Below are positions 1 to 8,382 of a stretch of 64,000 nt of DNA, one piece after another. Numbering within the stretch: the stretch's first letter is position 1; the number at the start of each line of letters is the position of its first letter. Source of the DNA: UMGS1590 sp963558655 (GTDB lineage Bacteria; Bacillota; Peptococcia; Peptococcales; Peptococcaceae); the NCBI GenBank assembly GCA_963558655.1, contig CAUWHJ010000001.1, forward strand, positions 1 to 64,000. Reading direction: 5' to 3'. The position numbers were made by a program, and so were the translations under genes. The notes beneath the pieces were generated by a model. That model was not told the DNA's origin and searched no databases. It worked only from the letters and a program-made list of their open reading frames with translations.

Positions 1-100
1 CCCTCCCGTCAGATACCTACCCTGTGTAGTCCCTTGTAAACTGTACTTTGCTATGCGCAATAAATTTTTGACACGAAAAGATAGAGAGGATGAGAATGCT

Positions 101-1006
101 ATGACGATTGAGCAGTTATACTGTTTTTTAGAAGTTTTTCATTATAGGTCAATAACAAAAGCAGCGACGAATCTTGGAGTGTCTCGCCAGGCAATTTCAA
201 ATTCTCTAAAAAAATTGGAAAGTGAATTTGGTGTGGTGCTGTTTGAGCGTTCCGTGAATGGTGCAATACCGACTAAAGTAGGTTATGCGTTGTATAAGCA
301 TGCAAGTGTGATTATTAGAGAAGTATCGGCTATCAATCAAAATATGTTGGATTACAACGAAAAGAATGAAACGTTGGCTACTTGTCGCATTGGCATGGCA
401 GAATCTTTACTTTTGACTTTTGGTGAGGATTTATTGAAATTATTATCCGATACGTTTCCGAATATTTACTTTGATATTTCCATTTTTGAGTTTTCTTGTG
501 AGAAAAAGAATCAATATAGCGAGTATGATATTTGTATTCCGGTTCTTTTTGAATCTCAGTATCGATGTATGTTTGATCAATTGAATAGCAGCTATATTTC
601 TGCAGAATTGGACAAAATTCCGGTATATGTATGGATTGCTGAAAATTCTCCCTATAATCAATATGATGTGTTGAATTTTTCTATTCTTCGAGATTCACCT
701 TGTTGTACTTTAAAAAATTCGTACAATATCAATAATCTGATTAAAGTATTGGAAGAAGATACGGATTGCAGCTTAAAAGAAGTTGATGAAATTTATTTGA
801 AAAATAATTTTGTTGACAGTATTGAGAAATTTGGTTATTACACGGTTGATTTTCCGGTCATCAACAATAGTTTTTTCTATGAAGATTTGCTTAAAGGTCA
901 CGATGTGGTACTGAAGCGTACGAATTACTATCTTTATAAAAGCATTGTATATAATAAGACAACATGCCAAAATATCTATCCCATTGTGGTCAGCGTGTTG
1001 GCATAG
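101..1006 (+). CDS. LysR-family transcriptional regulator
   Basis: A 301-residue protein with an N-terminal winged helix-turn-helix (residues about 1-60; TIEQLYCFLEV, then AATNLGVSRQAISNSLKKLE) and a divergent substrate-binding-like C-terminal domain. The ATG at 101 is preferred over an in-frame ATG at 53 because the LysR domain starts there and AGAGAGGA lies about 10 bases upstream. It is followed 78 bp later by a second, frameshifted lysR copy, and then by the phosphohydrolase/DASS module. LysR proteins usually control nearby genes, so the hydrolase at 2257 is the natural target (inference). The effector is unknown. AT-rich codon use. Confidence 0.88.
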   Translation: MTIEQLYCFLEVFHYRSITKAATNLGVSRQAISNSLKKLESEFGVVLFERSVNGAIPTKVGYALYKHASVIIREVSAINQNMLDYNEKNETLATCRIGMAESLLLTFGEDLLKLLSDTFPNIYFDISIFEFSCEKKNQYSEYDICIPVLFESQYRCMFDQLNSSYISAELDKIPVYVWIAENSPYNQYDVLNFSILRDSPCCTLKNSYNINNLIKVLEEDTDCSLKEVDEIYLKNNFVDSIEKFGYYTVDFPVINNSFFYEDLLKGHDVVLKRTNYYLYKSIVYNKTTCQNIYPIVVSVLA

Positions 1007-1084
1007 TAACAAGGAAATCTATGCCCAGGTAATATCATCTATTAAGATGTTGGAACTTAAGAATTGGTTTGGAGGAAGACGGTT

Positions 1085-1979
1085 ATGCTTGATCAACTCT
1101 ACTACTTTACGGAAGTCTATAGAAATGCGTCAATCTCGCGGGCTGCGGATTTTTTTGCATATTTCGCGCCAAGCGCTTTCTCACAGTATCAAATCTTTAG
1201 AACATGAACTTGGTGTAGAGCTTTTTGTGCGTCAAAAAGATGGGGTGACGCCGACGAAGGCAGCCGACGCACTTTATGAATCTGCGCAAAACGTGTTACA
1301 TGAGGAAGCTGTTATTCGTAAAAAAATGTTAACCTTTTCGCAGGATTCAGGGAATATTCATCAATATACTATTAATGCGCCGCAATCATACGTTCATTAT
1401 TATGGTGAGGATTTAGTAACACAGTTATCCCAAGCATTCCCGCAGGTAATGTTTGTACTCTCGACAATTAAAAACAGCGACGATATCAGCATTTCGCAAA
1501 AAGATATTAATATTCAAATTAAAATCAATAAACAGAGTCGAAAAAGTATGCAGGTGCCTGTCGATTATCAATGTGTAGAGTTAAAACGTTTACCGATGTA
1601 TATTTGGGTACATCGTTCGAATCCATTAGCAATGGAAAAAAATATTACATATACGATGCTGCGTCCATATCCATTAAGTGTATTAAAAAATACACTCAAT
1701 GGTTTGGAATTTGCGAAAATGCTTAATTTGGGTTATGATCCATTAGTGGAGGTTCCAAGTAATCTGAAGGGCAATATTAAGCGTTTTGGCCATTATTCGA
1801 TTGACGTAAAAATGCTTAAAGGTCATTTATTGCTTGAAAAAGATTTTAAGGATGATCCAGAACTTGTAAGTGTGAAAACGTTGGAAAGCATCTATGTGTA
1901 TGTTATATATAAAAAGAATATTGAAGAGGAAATTATTGATTATATTGCAAGATCTGTGAAGAAATCTTTTGAAAAATGA
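1085..1979 (+). pseudogene. LysR-family regulator with a frameshift in a poly-T tract
   Basis: The ATG at 1085 has a good ribosome site (GGAGGAA, 1071-1077) and begins a normal LysR start, MLDQLYYFTEVYRNASISR followed by AADF. The frame is broken at a run of seven T (1150-1156). With six T the protein would read on as AADFLHISRQALSHSIKSLE, exactly the LysR helix-turn-helix. The remainder, to 1979, is an intact effector domain. Restored length is 297 residues, similar to the paralogue just upstream. Either the gene is inactivated, the tract is phase-variable or slippery, or the read contains a homopolymer error. A start in the downstream frame at 945 is not credible, since it lies inside the preceding gene. 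Confidence 0.8.
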
Positions 1980-2015
1980 GGTTACTTTACAGTTGTTTTT
2001 TGATATATATTTTAT

Positions 2016-2055
2016 GAAGCGCATACGGAGGATTTGTTCGGAATGCGCTTTTTTT
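2016..2055 (+). terminator. Rho-independent terminator after the lysR pair
   Basis: GAAGCGCAT (2016-2024) pairs with ATGCGCTT (2043-2050) and is followed by a run of T to 2055. It separates the lysR genes from the phosphohydrolase transcript. Confidence 0.8.
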
Positions 2056-2110
2056 GCACCTTTTATAAGTAAGGTATGATTGGAAAATAAAAAGTATTCA
2101 GAATAAGTGA

Positions 2111-2125
2111 GCAAATTATATTTGC
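2111..2125. promoter_or_regulatory. Dyad upstream of the hydrolase promoter, candidate LysR operator
   Basis: GCAAAT-TAT-ATTTGC is a perfect inverted repeat of 15 bp. Its centre is about 20 bp upstream of the -35 box at 2140, the usual place for a LysR recognition site. The protein that binds it is not shown by the sequence. Confidence 0.4.
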
Positions 2126-2139
2126 GTAAGAGCAGGAAT

Positions 2140-2167
2140 TTGTCAAAATATAAATTCTTTCGATAAT
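2140..2167 (+). promoter_or_regulatory. Promoter of the first phosphohydrolase gene
   Basis: TTGTCA (2140-2145), 16 bp, GATAAT (2162-2167): five of six consensus bases in each box. The transcript would carry a leader of about 80 nt before the ATG at 2257. The leader includes a palindromic AGGGCCCT at 2200-2207. Confidence 0.5.
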
Positions 2168-2256
2168 ATCTATTAGGTGGTAGTATAAGGACAAAGATAA
2201 GGGCCCTGGTATAGATTTAAATTACTTATCAAATTTTTTGAAGAGGAGAAAAAATC

Positions 2257-4305
2257 ATGGAAAGAAAAGCAAGAACAAATAAGATCTTACTTCTCGGTGT
2301 CGACGGGTTGGATCCTAGCCTGACAAAACATTATGTAGAAATGGGTTTACTTCCAAATTTAAAAGAATATATCGAACGCGGTGCTCAACGTGAGGACCTT
2401 GTCATGCTCGGCGGGCATCCAACTGTTACACCTCCAATGTGGACTACATTGGCAACTGGTTGCTATTCTAATGTTCATGGTATCACCGGCTTTTTCCGTA
2501 AAGGTAGTGACCTTGATAAGACCGCTTACAATATTGACTCTCGTAATTGTAAAGCAGAACAACTTTGGAACGTTTTTGCAGAGGCTGGTAAGAAAACCCT
2601 CGTATGGCATTGGCCTGGTTCCGCTTGGCCACCAAGCAGCGACAATCCTAATTTGATGGTGGTTGATGGGACTTCTCCAGGGTCTGTTAATATGGCAGTG
2701 GCAACAGTTGATGCGGAAACCATCGTTGGTGCTTCTACCGAAATTGAAGCGGTTACATTTAAGGCTAAAGGTGCTACCGATGCTCATGCAGCTTGTGTAG
2801 TTGAAGATTTGCCAGAAGATGATGATGCTGAAGTATTTAATGTCGGTGACGCTTCTAAGGCTGACCGTGATGCTTGCTTCCTGATTTACAAGGAAAGTCA
2901 GAAGACCACGATGATGACTGAAGCAAACTTGGATTTATCACAATCTCCAATTAAACCAGCGTCCGGTTGGGCTGCTGCTCCTGCTGATGCTAAGGAATTC
3001 ACGATCCTTCTCTCTGGTGGTTTGATCCGTCGCCCAGCTTTGATTCTTAAGAACGAAGATGGTATCTATGATAGAGTTGCTATTTATAAGAGCAAAAAGA
3101 ACACTGAACCAATGTGTGTATGCCCGCTTGGTGAAATGGTTGTTGAAGTATTTGACGAAGCTATTCAGAATGATAAGAAATACGAAAAGGTTAACCGCAA
3201 TTTCAAACTTTTGAAGCTTGGTGAAGATGGCAACAATTTGACCATGTATGTATCAGCTGGTATGGATGCAACTAATGATAGCGTATGGCATCCAAAGAGA
3301 CTCTTCAAAGAAGTCACTGAAAACGTTGGTTATCCAACCCCTACTTCCATGATCGGTTGTCAGGACTCCATGCTGATCACCGAATGTATGCTGTCCTGCT
3401 GGTATGCAACTGCTGACTGGCAGGCTGCTGCTCTGCATCACCTGATCGAAAGTGAAGATCTCGATGTTATCTTCTCCCACTTCCATGCTGTTGACCTTGA
3501 AGAACATATGTTCATCAAGCACTTGGCAGAACGTCCATTCAACAAACAACCTGTAGAAGTTGCTGAAAAATGGATGCGAGATCTGTATGTACAGACCGAC
3601 TACTATCTCGGCAAGTTCTTGCACCTCCTCGATGAAGGTTGGACCATCCTTATCTTCTCCGACCATGCTCAGGTTGCTCCAGCTCACGAAATTCCATTCC
3701 TCGTCGACCTCAATGGCGTTGTAACCCCACTGATGGAAAAACTCGGCTACCTCACCACCTTCAAAGATGAAAAGGGTAATCCAACTGGTATCGACTGGAC
3801 TAAGACAAAAGCGGTTATGCAGCGTGAAGGGCATCTGTATTTGAACCTCAAAGGTCGTGATAAACATACCTTGGAAGATGGCACTGTGATTGACGGTATC
3901 GTTGACCCGGCAGATCGCTATGAACTTGAGGAACAGATTATGACTGACTTGTACAGCTTGCGCTCGGAAGAAACGGGACATCGCATTGTATCCGTTGCAT
4001 TGCGTAACAGAGATGCTGTTTTGCTTGGTCAAGGTGGTCCTGATGCTGGTGATATCTGTGTATGGATGTCTGAAGGCTACAATTTCGACCATGCTGACTG
4101 CTTGTCTACTACTCTTGGTGAACAACATACTTCCGTATCTCCAATCTTTATTGCGGCTGGTCAAGGCTTGAAGAAAGGGTATAAGACCGATCGTATTATT
4201 CGTCAAATTGATTTCGTGCCTACGATTGCTGTGCTTGGTGGTGTGAGAATGCCTCGTCAGTGCGAAGGTGCACCGGTATATCCAATCTTTGAAGAAGAAG
4301 TGTAA
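2257..4305 (+). CDS. AlkP-superfamily phosphohydrolase / type I phosphodiesterase, copy 1
   Basis: A 682-residue cytosolic protein (no signal peptide) of the alkaline phosphatase superfamily, nucleotide-pyrophosphatase/phosphodiesterase type (predicted phosphohydrolase/phosphomutase group). Metal and catalytic residues are visible in order: D16 (LLGVDGLD), putative nucleophile T58 (TVTPPMWTTLATG), D413 and H417 (VDLEEH), D469-H470 (FSDHAQ), and H624 (EQHTSVSPIF). There is a large family-specific insert at about residues 150-350. No CxPxR sulfatase signature is present. The neighbouring DASS transporter gene suggests an imported anionic ester as substrate. Whether that is a phosphodiester, phosphonate or sulfate ester cannot be told from sequence. 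Paralogous to the protein at 13496. Confidence 0.85.
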   Translation: MERKARTNKILLLGVDGLDPSLTKHYVEMGLLPNLKEYIERGAQREDLVMLGGHPTVTPPMWTTLATGCYSNVHGITGFFRKGSDLDKTAYNIDSRNCKAEQLWNVFAEAGKKTLVWHWPGSAWPPSSDNPNLMVVDGTSPGSVNMAVATVDAETIVGASTEIEAVTFKAKGATDAHAACVVEDLPEDDDAEVFNVGDASKADRDACFLIYKESQKTTMMTEANLDLSQSPIKPASGWAAAPADAKEFTILLSGGLIRRPALILKNEDGIYDRVAIYKSKKNTEPMCVCPLGEMVVEVFDEAIQNDKKYEKVNRNFKLLKLGEDGNNLTMYVSAGMDATNDSVWHPKRLFKEVTENVGYPTPTSMIGCQDSMLITECMLSCWYATADWQAAALHHLIESEDLDVIFSHFHAVDLEEHMFIKHLAERPFNKQPVEVAEKWMRDLYVQTDYYLGKFLHLLDEGWTILIFSDHAQVAPAHEIPFLVDLNGVVTPLMEKLGYLTTFKDEKGNPTGIDWTKTKAVMQREGHLYLNLKGRDKHTLEDGTVIDGIVDPADRYELEEQIMTDLYSLRSEETGHRIVSVALRNRDAVLLGQGGPDAGDICVWMSEGYNFDHADCLSTTLGEQHTSVSPIFIAAGQGLKKGYKTDRIIRQIDFVPTIAVLGGVRMPRQCEGAPVYPIFEEEV

Positions 4306-4337
4306 TCACATTTTGTTTAAGCATAATTAAATAAGAA

Positions 4338-4420
4338 GGGGCTGTCACGCAGAAGATACCTTTTCAGGCAAAGTTACATACCAGAAAAGAGAATGTATTC
4401 AGCGTGTCAGCCCGCTTTTT
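4338..4420 (+). terminator. Long hairpin with T-run between hydrolase and transporter
   Basis: GGGCTGTCACGC (4339-4350) pairs, with one mismatch, with GCGTGTCAGCCC (4402-4413), followed by GCTTTTT. The large apical region (about 50 nt) is unusual for a plain terminator. It could be a partial terminator or an RNA processing site that sets hydrolase and transporter levels apart. Confidence 0.55.
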
Positions 4421-4500
4421 ATACTTGCGAAAAAGATTTTATGTGAAAGTCAAAGCGCCCCTGATCTTTCCGATGAAAATCTTCGTAAGGGGGAAATCAA

Positions 4501-5892
4501 ATGAGTACATTGTTTCATAAGATGGACAAAGCGACCATCATCAAATGGTTAATCTGTGTTGTTCTGACAATAATATGTATCGTTATTCCAGAGCAAGGAT
4601 TTTACAACTATAAAGTTAAATGTTTCTTAGCGGTTACGGTATTCTCGTTGGCTTTGTCAGCAATGGAACTGGTTCCAAATTTTGTTGTTGCAATTATTAT
4701 GCCAGCTTTATGGGTGTTCGTTGGTGTTGCTCCGATTGAATTGGTAATGTCTTCGTGGACCAATTCGACAATTATTATGCTTGTCGGTGCATATTTCATG
4801 GCTGCTAGTCTTGAACATTGTGGTCTCATGAAGCGTATAGCTTTTATGCTAATGTGTAAAGTTAAAGGAAGCTATTTTGGCCTTTTGTTGGCAGTTTTGT
4901 TGGTATCGGTCTTAATCAATATTCTAACTTTTGGTAGTGCATATGTGTTGATGCCTGGTCTCGTTTTAGGGCTTTGCCTCTCCCTGAATGGAATGAAGAA
5001 AAACCTTGGAGCTGGTCTTTCGGCGGCATTGATGCTTGGTTGCGCGACTTCTCATGCTTATACCTATCAGGCACCTGCTTGGGGTGTTATTACGTCGATG
5101 GGTTCTGAATGGTTGGATAGCAGTTCTGTTACACCGATTACCATTATTCTGCATAACTGGCCATTATTCCTTATTTCTTTGCTATTACTCTTTATTGCTT
5201 ACAAAATGTATAAACCTGAAGAGCCACTTGGTGATGTAAGTTATTTCGAAGATCATCTGAAAGCCATGGGTAAAATGACCGTTGATGAGAAATGGAATGC
5301 TATTATTCTTGGGTTACTTTTACTTTATACTTGTACCGTAACTTGGACAGGGTTGGATTTAAATCTGGGGTTTGCTCTGGTTCCGTTTTTGCTCTATCTG
5401 CCATTTGTTAAGGGGGCTAATGAGACAACCATCAGTAAGACTAACTTGCAAATCCTGTTTTTCGTAGCAAGCTGTATGGCTATTGGGACTGTCGCTACAG
5501 AGCTGGGTCTTGGCGATGCATTAGCAGATCTTTGTTTAGCATTCCTTGGCTCTAATGATAATCCAATTATTATTTTAGCTATTGTTTTTGGTATCGTCTT
5601 TTTGTTTAATTTCTTGATGACGCCTATGGCCATTTGGTCATTGTTGACGATTCCTCTTTTGACAATTGTTACTCACTTAGGGTATCCGGCCCTGCCATTT
5701 GCATATGCAATTAACGCTTGTGCAGAAGCAATCATTTTGCCATATGAATATGTGCCATATTTGATTATTTTCAGTTTTGGCATGATGAAAATGAAGGATT
5801 TCTTTGTTTTCAATGTTATTCGTTCTGTTACAGTTATGGCAGGTATCTGCGTAGTTATGACTGGGTATTGGCATTTGATTGGGTTAATGTAA
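4501..5892 (+). CDS. DASS/SLC13-family anion transporter, copy 1
   Basis: A 463-residue, very hydrophobic integral membrane protein with about 11-12 predicted membrane segments and the two-halved layout of divalent anion:Na+ symporters (CitT/ArsB-like). The second half ends with the family's polar stretch NACAEAIILPYEYVPY. AAGGGGG lies before the ATG at 4501. It follows the phosphohydrolase after a long hairpin, so substrate uptake and cleavage look coupled. Family substrates are di/tricarboxylates, sulfate and related anions. The exact substrate is unknown. Close paralogue of the protein at 12017, which shares the ILPYEY motif. Confidence 0.85.
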   Translation: MSTLFHKMDKATIIKWLICVVLTIICIVIPEQGFYNYKVKCFLAVTVFSLALSAMELVPNFVVAIIMPALWVFVGVAPIELVMSSWTNSTIIMLVGAYFMAASLEHCGLMKRIAFMLMCKVKGSYFGLLLAVLLVSVLINILTFGSAYVLMPGLVLGLCLSLNGMKKNLGAGLSAALMLGCATSHAYTYQAPAWGVITSMGSEWLDSSSVTPITIILHNWPLFLISLLLLFIAYKMYKPEEPLGDVSYFEDHLKAMGKMTVDEKWNAIILGLLLLYTCTVTWTGLDLNLGFALVPFLLYLPFVKGANETTISKTNLQILFFVASCMAIGTVATELGLGDALADLCLAFLGSNDNPIIILAIVFGIVFLFNFLMTPMAIWSLLTIPLLTIVTHLGYPALPFAYAINACAEAIILPYEYVPYLIIFSFGMMKMKDFFVFNVIRSVTVMAGICVVMTGYWHLIGLM

Positions 5893-5911
5893 AATATGTA
5901 TATTTTAGGAG

Positions 5912-5939
5912 AAGAGAGGCTGAGCGTCTCTCTTTTTCT
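5912..5939 (+). terminator. Rho-independent terminator after DASS transporter
   Basis: AAGAGAG (5912-5918) pairs with CTCTCTT (5928-5934) and runs into TTTTCTT. It ends the first hydrolase/transporter module. Confidence 0.65.
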
Positions 5940-5989
5940 TAGAATTATGAAATTTAAACTATTTTTATGACAATTAGGAGGGGACTGCT

Positions 5990-6424
5990 ATGAGCATTTC
6001 CAATGATAATAAGAGTTATAAGTCTGAAAAACGAGTAGATATGTTGAAAAAACGTACCAAACGTTGTGTATGTAAGTACTGTGGGGGCAAATTGAAATTA
6101 CGGCAAATCATTTTTAGTGAATTTGAAGATGCGCGCACAGAAATTTTTTGCGGTGATTGTGATCGTATTGAGTTTGGTGTAGAAAAAGAAATTTACGACA
6201 GTGCGAAATATTTCGTAGAAAATAGTCGTTTCAATTGTTATCCAGATTTGGATGATAGTGAAAATACTAAGCAAATGACGATTGCAAAAGTGTGCGAGAT
6301 TATGGCTTGGGAAAATCAGAATCTTGGGTTTATGAATAATGATGGTTTTGTGGTGCCTATTCATGCTAATGAAAACTTTGTTGGTGAATGTGTAACATTA
6401 AGCGATGAAGATTTGAAAGAATAA
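5990..6424 (+). CDS. Zinc-ribbon protein of unknown function
   Basis: A 144-residue protein, AGGAGGGG before ATG 5990. The N-terminal part holds C28-x2-C31 (CKYC) and C54-x2-C57 (CGDC), which form a four-cysteine zinc ribbon, with an extra C26. The rest is acidic with no recognised domain. It is the first gene of a three-gene cassette with the ABC ATPase at 6455 (30 bp gap) and the unknown protein at 7283. I do not recognise its function. The ribbon suggests nucleic-acid or protein binding. Confidence 0.75.
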   Translation: MSISNDNKSYKSEKRVDMLKKRTKRCVCKYCGGKLKLRQIIFSEFEDARTEIFCGDCDRIEFGVEKEIYDSAKYFVENSRFNCYPDLDDSENTKQMTIAKVCEIMAWENQNLGFMNNDGFVVPIHANENFVGECVTLSDEDLKE

Positions 6425-6454
6425 TGGTACGTTGCGTTAAAAGAAGGTGATTGT

Positions 6455-7264
6455 ATGAGCGATTATATTGTAGAAACGAATAAGCTATCGTGTAAAGTGG
6501 GTTATAAATATCTTTTGCATGATGTTACATGGAAAGTGAAAAAAGGTGAGCATTGGGTCGTCTTTGGGATGAATGGAAGTGGGAAAACGACACTGCTTTC
6601 TATTATCGCTGGGTTGAAACATTATACGAGTGGCGATGTAAAAGTGTTTGATGAACATTTTTCGAACGATAATATTTTAGATATTCGTAAGCGTACTGGT
6701 TGGGTGAGTGCATCATTTTTTGATAAATATTACTCACGTGAATCGGCATTAAATATTGTACTTTCAGGTAAAAGTGGTACGCTTGGATTGGAAAATGACA
6801 TTACGTTAGATGATGTGGTGTTGGCTAAAGAATTGTTGGAAACATTGAACCTTGGGGATAAAATGAACCGTACTTTTGATATGTTGTCAAAAGGGGAACG
6901 CCAGAATGTGCTCATTGCACGTGCTCTCTTTCCAAATCCAGATATGTTAATTTTAGATGAACCATGCACAGGGCTTGACATTTATAATAGAAGTTATCTT
7001 TTTGATACTATCAACCAGCTATCGGAGAAGAAAAAGTTGACGATTATTTATGTTACGCACTATGTAGAAGAAATCATTCCTCTTTTTGATCATATTCTCT
7101 ATCTTAAAAATGGAAATGTGTTTGCTCAGGGAAAAATTGGCGAAATGCTAAACGAATCAATGCTGGAGAATTTGTTAGATTATCCAGTGGATCTATTTGC
7201 AGAACCGGATGGTACTTATCGTTTGGCGGTTGAGAGCCATTCGACTTTGGCACGTATGTTTTAA
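6455..7264 (+). CDS. ABC-type ATPase, orphan (ModF/YlmA-like)
   Basis: A 269-residue single nucleotide-binding domain: Walker A GMNGSGKTTL at about residues 35-44, signature LSKGERQNVLIARAL, Walker B MLILDEPCTGLD, switch His in YVTHYVEE. No permease is encoded nearby. Its partners are the zinc-ribbon protein upstream and the unknown 323-residue protein 18 bp downstream. Such stand-alone ATPases can energise a distant permease or have non-transport roles. The variant signature (SKGER rather than SGGQ) fits the ModF/YlmA group. Role in this organism unknown. Confidence 0.85.
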   Translation: MSDYIVETNKLSCKVGYKYLLHDVTWKVKKGEHWVVFGMNGSGKTTLLSIIAGLKHYTSGDVKVFDEHFSNDNILDIRKRTGWVSASFFDKYYSRESALNIVLSGKSGTLGLENDITLDDVVLAKELLETLNLGDKMNRTFDMLSKGERQNVLIARALFPNPDMLILDEPCTGLDIYNRSYLFDTINQLSEKKKLTIIYVTHYVEEIIPLFDHILYLKNGNVFAQGKIGEMLNESMLENLLDYPVDLFAEPDGTYRLAVESHSTLARMF

Positions 7265-7282
7265 GAAAGGAGGAACTATCAT

Positions 7283-8254
7283 ATGACTGGAAGATTGGGT
7301 TTGATGATGAAGCTGCATGACGCGCAGGTTGCTGATGACGTGCGTAGAATGGCAGAATTGGGTTATTTTGATACAGAATTTACAATGTATGGTTGTGTAT
7401 ACATGGAAAATGGAAAACGTTATTATAAAATAAGCCCAAATGCTGATGATATTTATAGTTTTACAGAAAAAAGCAATCTTAATAATATTTTTCCGGGTAA
7501 TGTTTATCAATATACAAAAAAATGTCCGGTACCTGCCGGAATGAAAGAAGTTATTGCGCAGGAAGTGAAGGTGGAATTAGCTAAAAAACTTAGCGAAGAT
7601 TTTCCAATAACATATATGGAAACGTTAGAACAGTTTGCTAAAGATATAACTGATGATAGTGCTGCCGACTATCTTTGGCAACGAGTAGACGACCTGGAAG
7701 GGGTTTTCGATATTGAGAAATTACGTCGCTTTGAAGAACAAATGGAGTATCTATATACCTGCCGAAAAATTACTTGGGTTACTTTTAAAGCGTTACGTGA
7801 TTGGCTTAAAGATGAACGTAAAAGTATGTTGGAAAACTTTGAGACAAAAGATATTTTTGAAAAGACCGTGTATGGGATGATGTATGTTGATGGCGAACGT
7901 TTACGTTATGTTGAAAATGCACGGATGGAATATGTTTATGAAAAAATGTATGATATAGAAGGTAAAGGTGGTGTTGTAACACCAATCTATAAGAAGACAT
8001 TTTGGTATAATTACACTTATCGTTTGGCGGATGTTATGCAGGATTTTAAAAAAGAATTGCGTGCTTACTATAGCAAGCGATCACTAGATGAATTGGAATT
8101 GGTGCGTCGTACAGATGCTCATCGTGATTTGTTTATTGATGTATATCGAAATATAAAGGCGAACTATAATGACAAAGCAGTAGAAACTTTGTTGCGTTAT
8201 AGTAATCGGTGGGGAATTTATAGAAGAGATAACATCGATCTTGAGGCGATTTGA
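7283..8254 (+). CDS. Conserved-looking protein of unknown function (323 aa)
   Basis: Starts at ATG 7283 behind AAGAAAGGAGG and closes the cassette with the zinc-ribbon protein and the ABC ATPase. It is soluble, rich in charged and aromatic residues (Tyr and Trp), and predicted mostly helical in the second half. No signal peptide, membrane segment or metal motif is evident. I do not recognise a family. Tight spacing to the ATPase implies a shared role. It is followed by a terminator hairpin. Confidence 0.7.
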   Translation: MTGRLGLMMKLHDAQVADDVRRMAELGYFDTEFTMYGCVYMENGKRYYKISPNADDIYSFTEKSNLNNIFPGNVYQYTKKCPVPAGMKEVIAQEVKVELAKKLSEDFPITYMETLEQFAKDITDDSAADYLWQRVDDLEGVFDIEKLRRFEEQMEYLYTCRKITWVTFKALRDWLKDERKSMLENFETKDIFEKTVYGMMYVDGERLRYVENARMEYVYEKMYDIEGKGGVVTPIYKKTFWYNYTYRLADVMQDFKKELRAYYSKRSLDELELVRRTDAHRDLFIDVYRNIKANYNDKAVETLLRYSNRWGIYRRDNIDLEAI

Positions 8255-8272
8255 ATATTGCCACAAAATAAT

Positions 8273-8326
8273 AGAGTCTATGTCAATAGCTGGCACGGTG
8301 TGACGGTTGTGATGTAGACTCTTTAT
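8273..8326 (+). terminator. Terminator after the ATPase cassette
   Basis: AGAGTCTA (8273-8280) pairs with TAGACTCT (8315-8322), followed by TTATTCTT. The loop is about 34 nt. Confidence 0.55.
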
Positions 8327-8331
8327 TCTTG

Positions 8332-8360
8332 TTGAGTATTAAGTTATACTATTATATAGT
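8332..8360 (+). promoter_or_regulatory. Promoter of the sulP gene
   Basis: TTGAGT (8332-8337), 17 bp, TATAGT (8355-8360), just upstream of the Shine-Dalgarno sequence AAAAGGAG and GTG start at 8383. This position argues against starting translation at 8329, which lies upstream of the promoter boxes. Confidence 0.5.
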
Positions 8361-8382
8361 TTATAAAAAGGAGCTGAAAAAA

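Noticed and set aside
945..1084. N-terminal extension of the second lysR from a start at 945
   Set aside because: This part overlaps the first lysR, has no LysR similarity and no ribosome site. The true start at 1085 is in another frame, separated by the T7 frameshift.
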